DNA from: Tetraselmis striata
Lineage: Eukaryota; Chlorophyta; Chlorodendrophyceae; Chlorodendrales; Chlorodendraceae
Length of the DNA: 64,000 nt
Assembly: GCA_006384855.1 (NCBI GenBank)
Contig: VCJN01003567.1
Coordinates: 62,001 to 126,000, forward strand
Direction of reading: 5' to 3'
Part shown: piece after piece, positions 47,931-59,765 of the stretch
How the letters are laid out: each line of letters begins with the position of its first letter
Position numbering within the stretch: position 1 is the first letter of the stretch
Notes under the pieces: generated by a model
Seen by the model: only the letters and a program-made list of their open reading frames with translations
Databases searched by the model: none
Told to the model about the DNA's origin: nothing
Translations under genes and position numbers: made by a program

Positions 47931-49680
47931 TCGCTGCCTGGCGGGGCGGTGCCACTCGCGCACTGCGGCTTTCTTGGCGAGTGGCACCGTCTTTGCGCTC
48001 CACAAGGTAAGGACGATCTCGCCGCGCGCGAGGAGCGGGCGAAGACCGGCGAGCCGCTGCGAGTACGCCCGCTTGGCGTCGGCTCCGTGTTGGTGCGCCT
48101 GGCCTCCGCCCATGCTCTCGTGCAGGTGGGTGCGGATGCGCGGGAGGCCATGGGCCCGGTACAACGCAGCTTTCAGTCGGGAGCTGGCTGTGAGACGGCG
48201 TATATGAGCATGCGGGTGGCGCTGCAGCTTTTCGGCGGGCGTGGTACTGGCGGGAAAGGGCTACTACTACTGGATATTCGGAATGCCTTCAATGAGGTAT
48301 CCCGGGGTGCGATACTCTACGGCTTGCTTCAGCACCCGCGTCTACATGGCCTGATCCTTTTTTTCCGGATGCGGTACGATCGTCCTAGCGACATGTACTA
48401 CTACGCGCCGGATGATCCCGGTGCTTTGCGTGCCACCCTATAGTCTCGTACAGGTGTGCGCCAGGGTGATGTATTGGCCCCGCTATAATTCTGCCTCGCT
48501 ATTGCGGGCCCGGTGCAAGCGGTTGTGGCTCGTACCGCCGCTGATACTTTCTGCCAGAGTTTCGCGGATGATTGCGGCGCCGGCGGCTACTGCCGCGGCC
48601 CACGTTCCGCATGTTTTCGACGAGTGTATTGTACGGAGCTTTCCAAAGTCGGACTTGTGGTACAGGACAGTAAGACGCAGTACGTTCGTCACCCCGGTGA
48701 CAGCGAGGCCGAGTTGCGGGCAGTGCGGGCGAAGTTGGCCCTAGGAGGGTTTCGTACCCCGGCCGACGACCCTGTCCAGGATGGCGTTGTGTACCTCGGT
48801 GCTCCTATTAGCCATCACCCCGGGCGGTTGACCCGTGCATTGGGGCGGCGCCGGGAGGCCCACGCCGCACTGTTGGAGCGCATCGCCTCCTTTGGCACGT
48901 CGGGATACGGCTGCCACAACGGGGCCATGCGGCTGCTAGTCGTTTGCGCGGTGCGGCAGACCGGGTTCCTCAGCCGCATGATGCCGCCGTCGGAGTTGGA
49001 CCCTTTCTTGGAGGCCGTGGACGCCGCCAACAACATTTCGGCTGCGTTTTCGTTGCTTGGTTTGGGCGCTTGCGACCAGTCTATCTACACCGCGCATGCA
49101 GGCTGCGATCGTCCAGATGAGTATGCCCGAAGATTTTCGCGGTTTGAATATGGCCTTGCTGCAGTCCGAGGCCCCCGCGGCGTTTTATTCCGCGCAATTG
49201 GTTGTCCTGCCAAAGCTGGTACGGGAGTACGGGCCCGCCCTCGGCCCCTTGTACGAGGCGGTTCGCGCCGAGGTGTCGTCCGTGGCTACGAGTGCTTTGC
49301 CATGGGCGCGCGAGACGCGTCGCGTATACGAGACTGTACGGGCCCTTACCACGTTATCGCAGATGTGCAGCGCGCACGCGCCGCGTACGGGCACGCCCAC
49401 GATATCTTCGAGTTACTTACGGTCGGTAATGCTACGACCACCGTTGCACCGGATTCGTCAGCTGGTACTACGGCCCGTGCGGGTACGAGCACTAGCGGAG
49501 GATTGCGCGTCACCGCATCTCCTTTTACGGCCACTCCCCATGGAGTTGGTAATGGTGAGGCCGCCTGTGCTGCCCAGCGATCGCTTCCTATCGGTGGTAC
49601 GAGTACTGCCAATACCGTTACTACATGCGCTTCTGTATGTAGCTCTCAAGATACCGAGGCCCCGCAAATGAGTGGCACCC
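47931..49680 (+). pseudogene. Retroelement reverse transcriptase, inactivated
   Basis: The frame ending at 48443 carries PLRVRPLGVGSVLVRLASAH and motif A, LLLLDIRNAFNEVSRGA, near 48265-48315. Motif B, TGVRQGDVLAPL, follows in another frame near 48451-48486 and is cut by a TAA before FCLAIAGPVQ. Motif C, SFADDCGAG, lies near 48555. Downstream, SKTQYVRHPGDSEAELRAV and LGAPISHHPGRLTRALG fit the thumb region. The catalytic aspartates are all present, so the inactivation is by frame damage and not by loss of the active site. Confidence 0.7.
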
Positions 49681-49789
49681 CCTCCGGCAGTGGCATCTCC
49701 TTCCCTATTAGAACCTCAGACAGGCGGTGCTACAGCTCCGCCCTGGGTACGGGTACGGGTGCTGCCTCCGATGATCAACCCACGACGAC

Positions 49790-50872
49790 CATGGTTGTCC
49801 AACGTCACCTCAGCCGTGCGATTCGCTTGCGTGACTTCGTGGCCCTCGCTCTTGGCTTCCAGCGTATGGGTGCCGCGGTTGCGCGCCTTGATACCCTGCG
49901 CTTGTACAGCGCATGCGGGCCGGGCTCACTATCGCTTTTCCAATCGGATCACGAGTCAGCCCGCAAGATTCCCCATGCTGCTTACTCGGCCGCCGCCGCG
50001 CGGGTGTTGGGCCTTCGCCCGCGCGGGGGTTCCGAGCTTGTCACATGTCCTGGCCCCACGTGTGGGATCGACCCCTTATGGCTTCGCTCTACGGATGGCT
50101 CGAACCGGAATGCCACGGATTTCGTCGTGGCTCATCTGCCCATCTGCCCCGTTGCGAACTGCAAGCACCGCATGCATACCGCTTTGAAGAATCTGTGGGC
50201 TTCCGTGGCGATCGAAGCGGGGGCGATGCTCGACCGGGACCGCTCGGGAGTCGGCGACTTGACCCTTGAGACGAGTGGGCTGCGCCCAACGGACCGCTCG
50301 CGGCGGTCAGATTTGACGCTGGCGGGGTGGGGGGGGGGGGGGGGGGGGGCGATTACATGATCGATTTCGCGTGCGTGTCCTCCACGACCCCCACTTGGGG
50401 CAACGACCCTCGGTGGTGCACTCTGGGGATCGCGGCGACCGTGGCGGAGCGCAACAAGCTAGCGGCGGACCGGGCGTCTTCCACCCCGGTGCAGGATGTT
50501 CACCGGTACTACCCTTTTGTGGTTGAGGACCGTGGCCGCCTCGGAAAGTCCGCTTTGGTCTACATCTTCGCGGTGTTGCTGGCTGTGCGCAACTTCCCTG
50601 GCGGTCCTTCCGCCCCGACCTCGTGCTTCCTTCGTGGTCAGTCCGTTCATGCACTTCGGAACTTTGTCGCTAGCCAGCCCGCTGAGTTCCGCCATCACAT
50701 GTCGCGCACGCGGCGGGGGTTGTTGCAGCGAGTCTCTGCTTGCGTGCATGGTACCTTGGGCGGACGAGCATTTCTTGACGGAGTTGCATGCTCGGCGACA
50801 TCCATCGCTTATGCCGTTATATTCGGTCATTTGCTGAGGGTTAGTGGTAGTGGGATGCTTGGCGGCGTGGGG
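49790..50872 (+). pseudogene. Retroelement endonuclease-like C-terminus, split by a G run
   Basis: A frame with a Cys/His group (CPGPTCGIDP ... HLPICPVANCKHRMH), like the zinc knuckle ahead of RLE domains, leads to RSDLTLAGW near 50307. About 20 G (50328-50349) then shift the frame, and MIDFACVSSTTPTW resumes, followed by VAERNKLAADRAS and YYPFVVEDRGRLGKSAL. R-x-D ... I-D ... K fits a restriction-like endonuclease (inference from pattern). The end GQSVHALRNFVASQPAEFRH matches the fragment at 6.5 kb. Confidence 0.6.
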
Positions 50873-50960
50873 TAGCGTGCGGCCGGGGGGGCGGGGGGTG
50901 GGGGGGGGGGGGGGGGAGGGGGGTGACGCGTTTATTGGCGATGCGCGGATGATGTCCGTG

Positions 50961-51540
50961 GATAGGGCGCGGGTCGTGGGTTTGGCTCGCTCGGCCCGGG
51001 TTACACGGGCCACCGGGCGGTGTCGATCTGTACTTTGTCGGGTAGCGGCGGCGGCGGCGGCAGTGGTAGGCGGGTCGTTCACGACGGCAGGTGGGCCGGG
51101 GAGGGGGGAGGCGGGGGGGAGGGGGGGGGGGCGGTGACCAGGCATACGCGGTGGAAGCGCGGCGAAGATCTTTAACCAGAGCTCGAATGAAACCAATGTA
51201 AGCTATAGGCGAGAGGCTTTAGCGTAGGCACGGAAAAGGTTTGCATCAAAAGAATTGTTAAAGTGCACCGGGGTGTACACGGCTTTATGCAACTATCGGC
51301 TTGGCAGTCGTTCGCACGCAGGCATTAGGCTTGGATATGCAATCCAGGCTTGGAGTCGTCAAGGAGTCATCGGGGCGTAATGGCTGACGAGGGCATGACG
51401 TGTGGCAAGCACGCGGCATATGTGTGTGGGCGGATCGGCAACTTAGTCGCATGTAGTAGTTGCGTTAGTAGTATAAGGAAGTGAGTGGTACGAGTGTGAC
51501 TGTATAGGTGTATGTGCGGGTACATGTATGCAGGCAGGGT
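50961..51540. other. Spacer, no gene seen
   Basis: It may include the 3' end of the second retroelement. G-rich runs are present at its start, with no supported gene. Confidence 0.35.
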
Positions 51541-51570
51541 TATGGTGGTAACCCTAACACGAGGAGAGGG

Positions 51571-52050
51571 AGGACCGGAAAGTCCGGGTTGAGACCAGGG
51601 TTGGGCGGAACTTCAAATGGAGGAGTTCCGTTCCGGAGGCACTGAGTTCCGCGGAATTCCGCGGAATTCAGTTCCACCGGAACGGAACCACGGTATTCCG
51701 TGGTTGAGCCACGGTATTCCGTGGTATTCCGTGGTATGATCTGCCACGGTATTCCGTGGTATTCCGGAACGGAACCGTGGTATTCCGTGGTTGAGCCACG
51801 GTATTCCACGGTATTCCGTGGTATGACCGGAAAGTCCGGGTTGAGACCAGGGTTGGGCGGAACTTCAAATGGAGGAGTTCCGTTCCGGAGGAACTGAGTT
51901 CCGCGGAATTCCGCGGAATTCAGTTCCACCGGAACGGAACCACGGTATTCCGTTCAGTTCCGCCGGAACTGGTCAATTCCGCCAGAATGGAACCACGGAA
52001 TTCCGCCGGAACAGACTAGTTCCGCCGGAACTGAAGGGATTTTTGCCGGA
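51571..52050. repeat. TTCCG/CGGAA palindromic array with 253-bp duplication
   Basis: A block starting GACCGGAAAGTCCGGGTTGA at about 51573 returns at about 51826. Both are dominated by GTTCCG, CGGAATTCCGCGGAATTC and CCACGGTATTCCGTGG units, many of them self-complementary. Shorter relatives lie at about 53815-53925. Plus- and minus-strand frames through it are repeats of the same few residues and are not credible genes. Confidence 0.85.
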
Positions 52051-52059
52051 TCCAGGGCG

Positions 52060-53280
52060 GTTTTAACTGGGTTGCTGGGCTGCTATGATCTGCTATATGC
52101 AGCCGTGCAGGCAGAAGACACCAGTGCAAGCTGCGGATTGTAAAAAACCAATATTACATGTACGACCCTTGCCCACCTTGCCTCACGGCCAACCATGCTA
52201 AGTATGCATTTTAAAACATCACATGGCGAAGCGGATGTTGGTAGACGCCTCCTCATCAGCACGATGCAGGGCGGCCAACTGTTGGCTGCTGCTCCTCCTC
52301 AGCCAGTTAGCGCTCTAGCGCCGATCCTTCCTGCTCACTAAAATCGACGTGGGCGGTCCTAACCCGCGGCCCGTCGCTATTTTAGTCACATACTACTAAG
52401 TATAGACACGGTTCCTAGCACCTTCGTCTGTCCGCAGCACAATGATATAATATTTCACTACTATTCCTATAGCAAATGCTATAGCGTTCTAGATGGTTCT
52501 AGTACTAGGCTCTAGTACCTACTACTAACACTCCACTAAGGCAGCGCTCCATCTAACGCTTGGTATCATCATCCCCTAGCAGGTGACACCATAGCGTACG
52601 ACAATCGCGCTCCTGCTGGTACGCAGGCGTAAGTACAGGTTACTCGCACCCCATGTGGGTACTCGTAATACTGTCATGCACTGCTAGTCGCCTTGTAGTC
52701 GCGCGTACTGTCGCCTCGTCGTCCTACTCGTACCAGTACTTCGCCTTCACTTGTACTCGCACTCGCAATGCTCATACTCGTACTTCGCTTGGCTTGTACT
52801 CGTTCTCGTCCGCCTCAGTCGTCAGCCCTTCGCTCCTTCGTCGGCTCCCGCAGTACAAAGTACAACAGTGTAGAGTACAAAACAGTTGTCGGGCAGCGCC
52901 CCTCGCATGCTATTGCCTCCATTGCGCGCGCCTCATTCCGATCCGATGGGATCTTGATAACAGCGGCATGGAACGCAGTATCAAAAGCAGTAGTCGGCAA
53001 CGGGCTGTCGGCAGCCTGCGGCATGCTTTATGCGGCATGCACGCAAGCAAAACGCACCTCCAATAGCTCATCAGTCTGCATGATGGGTTTTGCAGTGCTT
53101 CTTCAACGAGTTAGGACCGGACTTAGACTAGTAGTAGGTGGAGTGCTTGACGAAGCCGCCGTCTTAAATGCGCGGCACCGGCGGGGCCCAGAACGATGTT
53201 GCGTTGAAGTGTGCATGCATCTCCTCGTCCTCCGCGGCCGGAAACGCGAAGTGCAGAATATCTTCCTTCGCAGCGTGACC
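52060..53280. other. Gene-free stretch rich in TACTCGTA-type sequence
   Basis: Short motifs such as TACTCGTAC and GTACTCG recur between 52610 and 52810. No recognisable domain is present in any frame. Confidence 0.35.
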
Positions 53281-53284
53281 TACA

Positions 53285-54200
53285 CGCGAGAATCGAACCC
53301 CGGTATCTTTACATCATCGCCGACCACCGAGGCGAGTGCACCACCACCGTCAACAGCAAGCTACTCGACTGATCTGCGCATACGCTCGATCTCACCAAGT
53401 TACCTGCAAATATGATATCTACTTCTTGCTTCAGGCTTTCGTCTTTCCACACATACAGGCTAGCCACCTTTCTCGGCACCTTTTCGCTTGATATGTCAAC
53501 AACCCGAACAACCCGCGAAATGTCACCACAAGCGTGTACATACATTCCTTGTCATCCGCTTGCGATTGAGCGGTTTTCCTTCCCCAGTAGTGCTTTCCGT
53601 GCATTCTCTGGACGCTCCCCATGTATATAAAACCAACATAATCACGTATATATTGAGCGGTCGTCTCGTATGCGAGAAATCCCGATATCGATTCCTTGTC
53701 GATGTATTTCGGCAATATCGGCCGTGCGTGTCCCGGGTTTACCGGGTTGATGCATAAGCCTTTTCGGGTCCTATGACGCAATGGGCTATGCCAGACCTGC
53801 GACTTCAGTTTTTGGCCGAGTTCCGGCCGGCAGAACGGAATTCCGGGATCCAATTCCACCCGGTTGGAGCTCCGGAACTCGCCGGAACGGAACTGAGTTC
53901 CGCCCAACCCCGGTTGCGACCCAAGGACCTAAGCCATAGGAGCCCGAATCATCTGCACTTGAGTCTTGTAGGAGAAGTCTTGAACTGCTGCAAGTGAGAA
54001 TCGAACTCCGGTCTCTTGCCACACAGGCTAGCCACCTTTCTCGGCACCGCTGTATGCTTGACATCTTAAGCAACAACCGCAGCAACCCGCGAAATATCAT
54101 CACTAGCCTGTACACATTCCTTGTCATCCGCTCGCGATTGAGCGGTTTTCCTTCCCCAGTGCTTTCCGTGCATTCTCTGGACGCTCTCCCTGTATCTACA
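53285..54200. repeat. Composite repeat cluster with tRNA-like B box on the minus strand
   Basis: Two related blocks begin with GAGAATCGAACCCCGG (53290) and GAGAATCGAACTCCGG (53996), whose reverse complements resemble a tRNA T arm/B box. Both continue through GGCTAGCCACCTTTCTCGGC, AACCCGCGAAAT and CATTCCTTGTCATCCGC to the CTCTGGACGCTC element end. A SINE-like copy of the first family (53641-53815, plus strand) and a TTCCG-rich patch lie between them. I infer a second tRNA-derived SINE family in the minus direction. Confidence 0.5.
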
Positions 54201-54209
54201 CCCCTGCAC

Positions 54210-55549
54210 ATTAGTTTGGGGTCCCTTTTCGGCAGTCTCAAGACTTCACAAGTCAAGGGTACCTGAACGTAGGGTATATGAGATGAAACCCTGGAATCTC
54301 AGAGGGCTTTATAAAACCTGCATGACGAGTGGCTCAAACCGAAGCTTAATGAACTTTGACTAGGGAATCACGCTGCACTTGGTGCGTGGATGGGCGTCGC
54401 CTGCAACTGCACCAAAACCGGGGTCGGTATCACGCACACGCCGACGCGCGTGCATAGGCAACCAAACGGCGGGATGGCCATGAACGCGTGAGGAAACACA
54501 TTGGCGAGGGGCTCGGGTGCATTTGGTTGGGGTGCAGCCGTGTGGGCGGCGGCCAGTGCATGTCGCGTTGCGATACTGGCATGGCATCAGTGTCGGCCAC
54601 GCGCGGCAACACCCCTTGGCTTCAAAACGCTATAACTTCTCAGGGTTTGCTCAGAAAAACTTTTTAAAAATATCACGCCATTCCTCGTTTAATTCTGCGT
54701 CGGGAACACTCTTCCATAATCACAAAATCGATTTTTTGGGTCTCCGGAAAAATCCCCAAAGATGATCATCCAAGTTGCCCCTCACTGCCTCATGTGCCCA
54801 CCCATATCGGGCGCGTGGCTTTGCGCCAAGTGCGTGTCTAAGCCCCATACTCAGTTGCGCGAGAGCGTTATGTATGTGGATGACCACGGACCACCAACAC
54901 TTGGCATGTGCCACCTCCTAGCGATACACACATCTACCAGCCAAAATGCTATTTTCCACAGCATTTTTCAAGGAATTTCATATTAATCAAAATCCACGCC
55001 CCTACCGCGCCACCCCGCCCACGAAACGGTGCAACTGGCATTCCACCACGCGCCCCCATAGTACAGCATCGCCCTACGCCAAGGGGGCCATCGAGCGCCT
55101 CTCCTACGTGCGTTCGCCACAGAAACAGCAGCATTTTCACCCCAAAACTGCTCCCCACAGTGGCCAACTTGACGTTGGGGTGTCACGTCGTGCCTATAGC
55201 GACATGCTTTCAGTGGCCTACACGCACGGTGTATGCAACTTATGCCAAGGGCGGCCGTATCCACCGAGTTTGGTGCGACGAGTGCCGCTATTTCCATAGG
55301 TTTGGACGGTTGGCGCAACCCACAACTTTCTGGCGCCAACGCACCATGCAATGATTTCGCGTTTTTGAAAGGGCGCCCACAAATGGTCGTGTTGTCGCGC
55401 GGGTGGGTATAAAGCGCACAATAGGCGTTCGCCCGAACTATTCCCACTGTAGTTAGCATGTATGCACATGCAGCCGGCGTTATCCTCGCCCATGCATGCG
55501 CTTTCCGATCGAAAATGCAAAACCCGGACTTATGTGGAGGGGTGTAGAA
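54210..55549. other. Intergenic, no gene seen
   Basis: Several short frames exist on both strands with no domain. Sequence composition is less GC-biased than the exons. Confidence 0.35.
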
Positions 55550-55848
55550 CCATCATCACGTATATTGAGCGGTCGTCGTCTCGTGTGCGAGAAATCCCGA
55601 GATCGATTCCTGGTCGATGTATTTCGGCAATATCGGCCCTGCGTGCCCTGCTTGTTTTTTTTTCCGCCCGGCTTACCCTGCGTGTTTACCCGGTTGATGC
55701 ATTAGCCTTTCCGGGTCCGAATGACGCAATGGGCTATGCCGGACGTACGACTGCAGTTTGCGCAAGAGGTATCGCTATCAGGAGATAGTGCTGCGGCGGC
55801 TTCTGCCGATGCTGTCCTGGGCGAACTCTACCTTTCACCCGCGAAATA
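55550..55848 (+). repeat. SINE-like repeat with tRNA-like head (copy 2)
   Basis: It shares with 3748-4008 the head TTGAGCGGTCGT, the body GATGTATTTCGGCAATATCG and GTTGATGCATTAGCC, and the end GGCGAACT. An insertion of T-rich sequence lies at about 55650-55665. It ends just before a solo CTCTCCCTGTAACCAAAAAG end at 55870-55895. Confidence 0.55.
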
Positions 55849-55922
55849 ATTGAGGCACCGCCATTTCTCCGGACGCTCTCCCTGTAACCAAAAAGTCACT
55901 GCCAAGGCGTCACGCAGCGGCT

Positions 55923-56043
55923 ACTCCAGATCAATCTTCACCCCTTGTCCCACCACGGAGGTGGCCGGCAAGCGGTGCCCGGTAGCAGCATCCACGCAGC
56001 TTGGTCATTGTACCTGCCTGGAACACTCCAGATCAATCTTCAC
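55923..56043 (+). promoter_or_regulatory. 19-bp direct repeat upstream of UPF0114 gene
   Basis: ACTCCAGATCAATCTTCAC occurs exactly at 55923-55941 and again at 56025-56043, the second copy 29 bases before the start codon. It may be a regulatory element or a trace of a local duplication. Confidence 0.35.
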
Positions 56044-56072
56044 TTCTCAGTCTCTGGCTTTTGAAAAACCTC

Positions 56073-57076
56073 ATGTTAATGATGATGACGCGGCGGACGA
56101 TCGCCATCACAGCTGGCACCCCCAGCGCCATCGGCATCCCGAAGGCCAAGGGGCATGTGGCCCTGCGGGGCACCTCCCGCCTGTGTCCGAGGCTGTTTTC
56201 CCCTCGGGCTAGGGCCCGTGCTGAGGGGGTGATCCCGCCTCGCGTCCCGGGGTTGAGTGCTTCTGAACCGCCGCCGGCAGGCTGCCCGCGCCGGCGGGAG
56301 CAGCGCGCCGGCATGGTGCGCCCGGCGTCGGCCACTCCCACTTTCCCCGCCAGCGATGACAACGGCGGCGCGGGCGATTCCGCCGCACCAGGCAACTCGG
56401 AAGGGAAAAATGCAAAATCCGCGATGCCCAGGCTGGGGAAATCGCACATGGTTGACAAGTTTTTCCAGCGACTGCTGTGGAGCTCGAGGACCTTCGTGTT
56501 GGCGGCGGTGCTGGGGTCGCTGGTCATGTCTGGCCTCATGTACGCACAATTCCCGCCGATTGGCAAGAGGCGCCCCGCCCAGTGGAGCTCGCCGTGCGAC
56601 CCCGCTAACACGCTTGCCTGTCCGCCTGCTGACCGCTGTTCAGGTTTTTGCAAGGGGTGGCTGGCGTGGCGGAGTGTTTCCATTCGGTGTACGCCCACGT
56701 GCTAGCCGGGCATTTCACGATCGAGGAACCGGACGTGGCACTGGCGTGCGTGGAGATCCTGGACAAGTTTCTCGCAGGCATCGTGACTCTCATATTTGGC
56801 ATCGGTGTCTACGAGCTCTTTATCAACGAGATTGACATGGGCGAGCAGAAGAATGGCGAGAAGCGCACCGACCGCCCCACATGGCTGCACATCGGCGGCA
56901 TTGAGGATCTGGAGATGCGCCTGGGCAAGGTGGTCATCACCATCCTCGTGGTCAACCTTCTCGCTGCCGCGAAGAAGATAGCTATCACGCAGGCCGTCCA
57001 TCTAGTGTACATCGCCGCCGCGCTCTTCCTGGCAGCCGGCGCACTCACCGTGCTGCACTGGGCAGACTCCCACTAG
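56073..57076 (+). CDS. UPF0114-family membrane protein, probably plastid-targeted
   Basis: Two exons, 56073-56539 and 56644-57076, join in phase to 299 residues. UPF0114 proteins occur in bacteria and in plant and algal chloroplasts; their function is not established. The first 120 or so residues are basic and Ala/Pro/Ser-rich, consistent with a transit peptide. The conserved part begins FFQRLLWSSRTFVLAAVLGS (TM1). It continues with EILDKFLAGIVTLIFGIGVY and ELFINEID (TM2 and the family signature), IGGIEDLEMRLGKVVITILV (TM3), and ends VHLVYIAAALFLAAGALTVL and HWADSH (TM4). I chose the first of four in-frame ATGs near 56073. The donor is GTACGC; the 104-bp intron has no C run. Confidence 0.88.
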
Positions 57077-57302
57077 CGGGCCACGACGTCCCTCTGCGTT
57101 GATCCGTTCCCACCAGCCCTCACTCGCCGCCTGCCCTGTCATTGCGCTCGCTGCCCTTACCTATCAGCGGCGCCTCCTGAGCGTATGATTTTTGGGGGAC
57201 AGGCATGCAAACAACAATAAGAACACTCACTTCCAAAGACTTTGAGACCGGCGAGCAGGAGCACAGCCCCTTTCACCGCCCCCCCCCCCCCCCCCCCCTC
57301 AA

Positions 57303-57333
<31 letters not shown>

Positions 57334-57732
57334 CACCACGCCCTTCGCTTGCTGCCACCGGGTCGTGGCTGTGTTTCCTTTGATGTGTCGCTCAGGTGGT
57401 GAAGACACACTGAGCACATCGCGCAGTGTTACAGTAACCAAGCACGCAACACACCATGAGCCTCGATCGCAGTCCGCCGGTAGATGGGCAACAGTAGTCC
57501 CACAAACGGGGGTCACGGCAAGTAGGTTGTGAGGGGCAGGAGCTAGGATAGGGAGGAATTGGCCACCTGGCCAAAGGCTGGTATGTCACTTGCGCAGCGA
57601 TCTCGGGAGGGGCGAATGATATGAACAGCGAGTTATGATCAGCATGTTGCAATTCAATTTTGATTTCCTTACAGGGGACAATGCACTGCACCACCGTGCC
57701 TGGTTGCCTGCTGAGCGGGGACAGCTCGCAGC
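57077..57732. other. Convergent 3' spacer
   Basis: It lies between the ends of the UPF0114 and RRM genes. It has C runs at 57281-57298 and 57305-57319 followed by a short CA repeat. TGTAAG about 70 bases beyond the RRM gene stop (minus strand) could be an algal-type 3'-end signal. Confidence 0.35.
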
Positions 57733-59765
57733 TCAATCTCGGCGGCGCTTATGCCGGTCGGAGCGCTCGCCCTTGCTGTCACCGCCGTCGCGCCGGCCGC
57801 TGGGCGGAGGCGGCGGGGGCGCAAAGCTCGGCATGCCGCCCCCCATGCCGCCCCCCATGCCCATCATGCCAGACATGCCCATCATGCCCGCCATCATCGC
57901 GGGGTTCATCATTGCAGGGTTAAAGCCGCCCATCATGCCAGGCATGCCGGGCATCCCGGGCATCCCGCGACCCGGGTTGCCCATGCCAGCGCGCGGCCGG
58001 TCCCGGCGGCCACCCCCGCCAGACCGATTGCCGCCCCCACCCCCGCCCCCACCGCCCCACTGGCCGCCCCGGCCCGGGTGAGGCGCGCCGCCAGGAGCGG
58101 GGCCACGCGGACCCGGCCCACCGCCCATGTTGCGGCCCGGCCCGCCTTCGCGGTGCAGCGTCACGGCGGCGTTGCGCCCGTTGATAACGCGCGCGTGCAG
58201 GCCGTCGCGGCACGGCACCGCCGCCTCCGGCTCCATGAAGTCCACAATCGCGGAGCCCTGCGCGCCGCAGCAGAGAACGAATGAATGTGTTACCATGCAC
58301 GGAAGGCCACCGCCCTCCACTAGCTGGGCCCCGCAGCGCATAGAGACGGCCACCCCTGTGCTGAGCACTGGCCCGTAAGGGTGTGCTCACAAGGTGGACG
58401 CCAAGGCTCCACTCACTCCCCGAGGGGGTACAGTAGCTTTCATCGCCCGATGTCACTGATTCAAATTTCCATTGATCAAATCAAGATCTCGAAAGCTTGA
58501 TTGTGATATTCTAAAGTTTTTATCAACTTCCTTGAATGACAGTATCTATTTCAGCAGTCGGTTTTAACGAGATCGGCCAATGACTGTACCGTTGATTGCT
58601 TTACCATTGAGAGACAAATGTATGTGTAAAGTAGAAATCACAGAGGGCAGGGGGGGGGGCTTGCTCTGCGGTGTGCGGCGCTGTGCGCACCTTCGACTTG
58701 CCGTTGGTCTTTTCCTCCTGGAAGCGGATGTTGACGACTTTGCCGTACTCGCTGCACGCTATCTCCAGGTCGGCATCCGTCGTCCACCACTGCGGCGAAT
58801 ACCCCGGTTGGCACTCAGCGGTACCCCACCCCATCACCTCCCACCTCAGCCCTGGTCTCCTCGCCTTGCGTCCTTGTGCCCCCCCCCCCCCCCCCCCCTT
58901 GCGGCCTGCCCCTCCAGTGATAGCCTCTCGCCATGCCGATTCGCCCAGCTGCCATCCAGGCCTTGACCCCCTCCCATCACACAAACACTGCCTGCTATGC
59001 TTACCTGCAGGTTGCCGATGTAGATGGCGCTGCCAACAACAGGCAGCCCCAGGTGCGCGGCGCCAGGTTGGCCAGCCATCATGCCGCCCGATGGCCCGTG
59101 GCCCTCCAGGCCCACCTGCCCCGGGCCCTTGGCGCCATCGCCCTGCCCCGCCGCCCTCTCCGCCCCTGCACCGCTGCCCTGTCGGACGGACAGGCGGTCA
59201 CGACCGCGAGATCATTGACAAAGGTGCGACCGTAAGGGAGGGGGGGGAGGGGGGAGCGCTGGACGATGCAGAGACGCTCATTTCTGATCGCAGAACAGCA
59301 CACCGACTTGTGCGCGCCATGGAGGCGCGCAGTGTGTTTGTTCACGGTGATGGCGTCGCATGCTGATAAAGCGTTGAAGCGCAGGTTCGGATTGAATTGC
59401 TGTGCTTACTTGTTTGTTTCTGGATTTCATGTGTGCATTCGCGCAGTGACAGCGGGTTGTTCCTGCGCAAGGGTGCCGCGCGCGCTCACCTGCGGCGCGC
59501 CGTCCTCCGGCTTGGTGCCGCCGCCGTCGGGCTCCAGCGGCGCATCGGCGTCCCCGTAGATGTCGACGTCCTCCTCCGCGGCAGCACCGCCCGCCACAGC
59601 CGCGGCCGCCGCGCCTGCGCCACCCGCCACGCCGCCCTCACCCGCCTCAGCCCCCTCCTCCTCCTCCTCCTCCTCCCCGCCACCCACATCGCCGTACAGG
59701 TCGTCGTCGTCAAAGTCCTCGTCGTCGCCCATGATATCCTTCTCCAGGTCGTCCGCGTCCGCCAT
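57733..59765 (-). CDS. RRM protein, CPSF6/CFIm68-like
   Basis: It is likely a nuclear RNA-binding protein of mRNA 3'-end processing. Exons 59490-59765, 59005-59178, 58691-58789 and 57733-58257 join in phase to 357 residues. The N-terminus is acidic (MADADDLEKDIMGDDEDFDD). One RRM spans about 140-220: RNP2 is AIYIGNLQ, then WWTTDADLEIACSEYGKVVN as in CFIm68-type RRMs, and RNP1 is KGSAIVDF. The RNP1 Lys and Gly are joined across the last intron. The tail is Gly/Arg-rich, then Met/Gly/Pro-rich (PGMPGMPGMMGGFNP), and ends SDRHKRRRD, a likely nuclear signal. The WWTT-DADLE segment supports CPSF6 over generic hnRNP proteins, but one RRM and low-complexity tails leave room for doubt. Confidence 0.82.

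Larger units (their letters stand above)
46600..50960 (+). mobile_element. Second non-LTR retroelement, damaged: zinc finger, RT, endonuclease
   Basis: Coding pieces in successive frames follow the order C2H2 finger, RT, C-terminal endonuclease-like domain, as in R2/NeSL-type elements. It is not a close copy of the element at 18380-21965. Frameshifts, an in-frame stop in RT motif B and a G run in the endonuclease region make it inactive. A fragment of a relative lies at 6465-6776. Confidence 0.75.

Noticed and set aside
51571-52050. CRISPR-like array
   Set aside because: The repeats are palindromic patches of varied length without regular spacers, in a eukaryotic genome.
53660-53815. Complete tRNA at the SINE-like heads
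   Set aside because: Only a B-box-like arm and part of the anticodon arm are recognisable; the acceptor stem is missing.
57751-58284. Plus-strand His/Ala-rich frame
   Set aside because: It is the complement of the Gly/Met/Pro-rich tail of the RRM protein.
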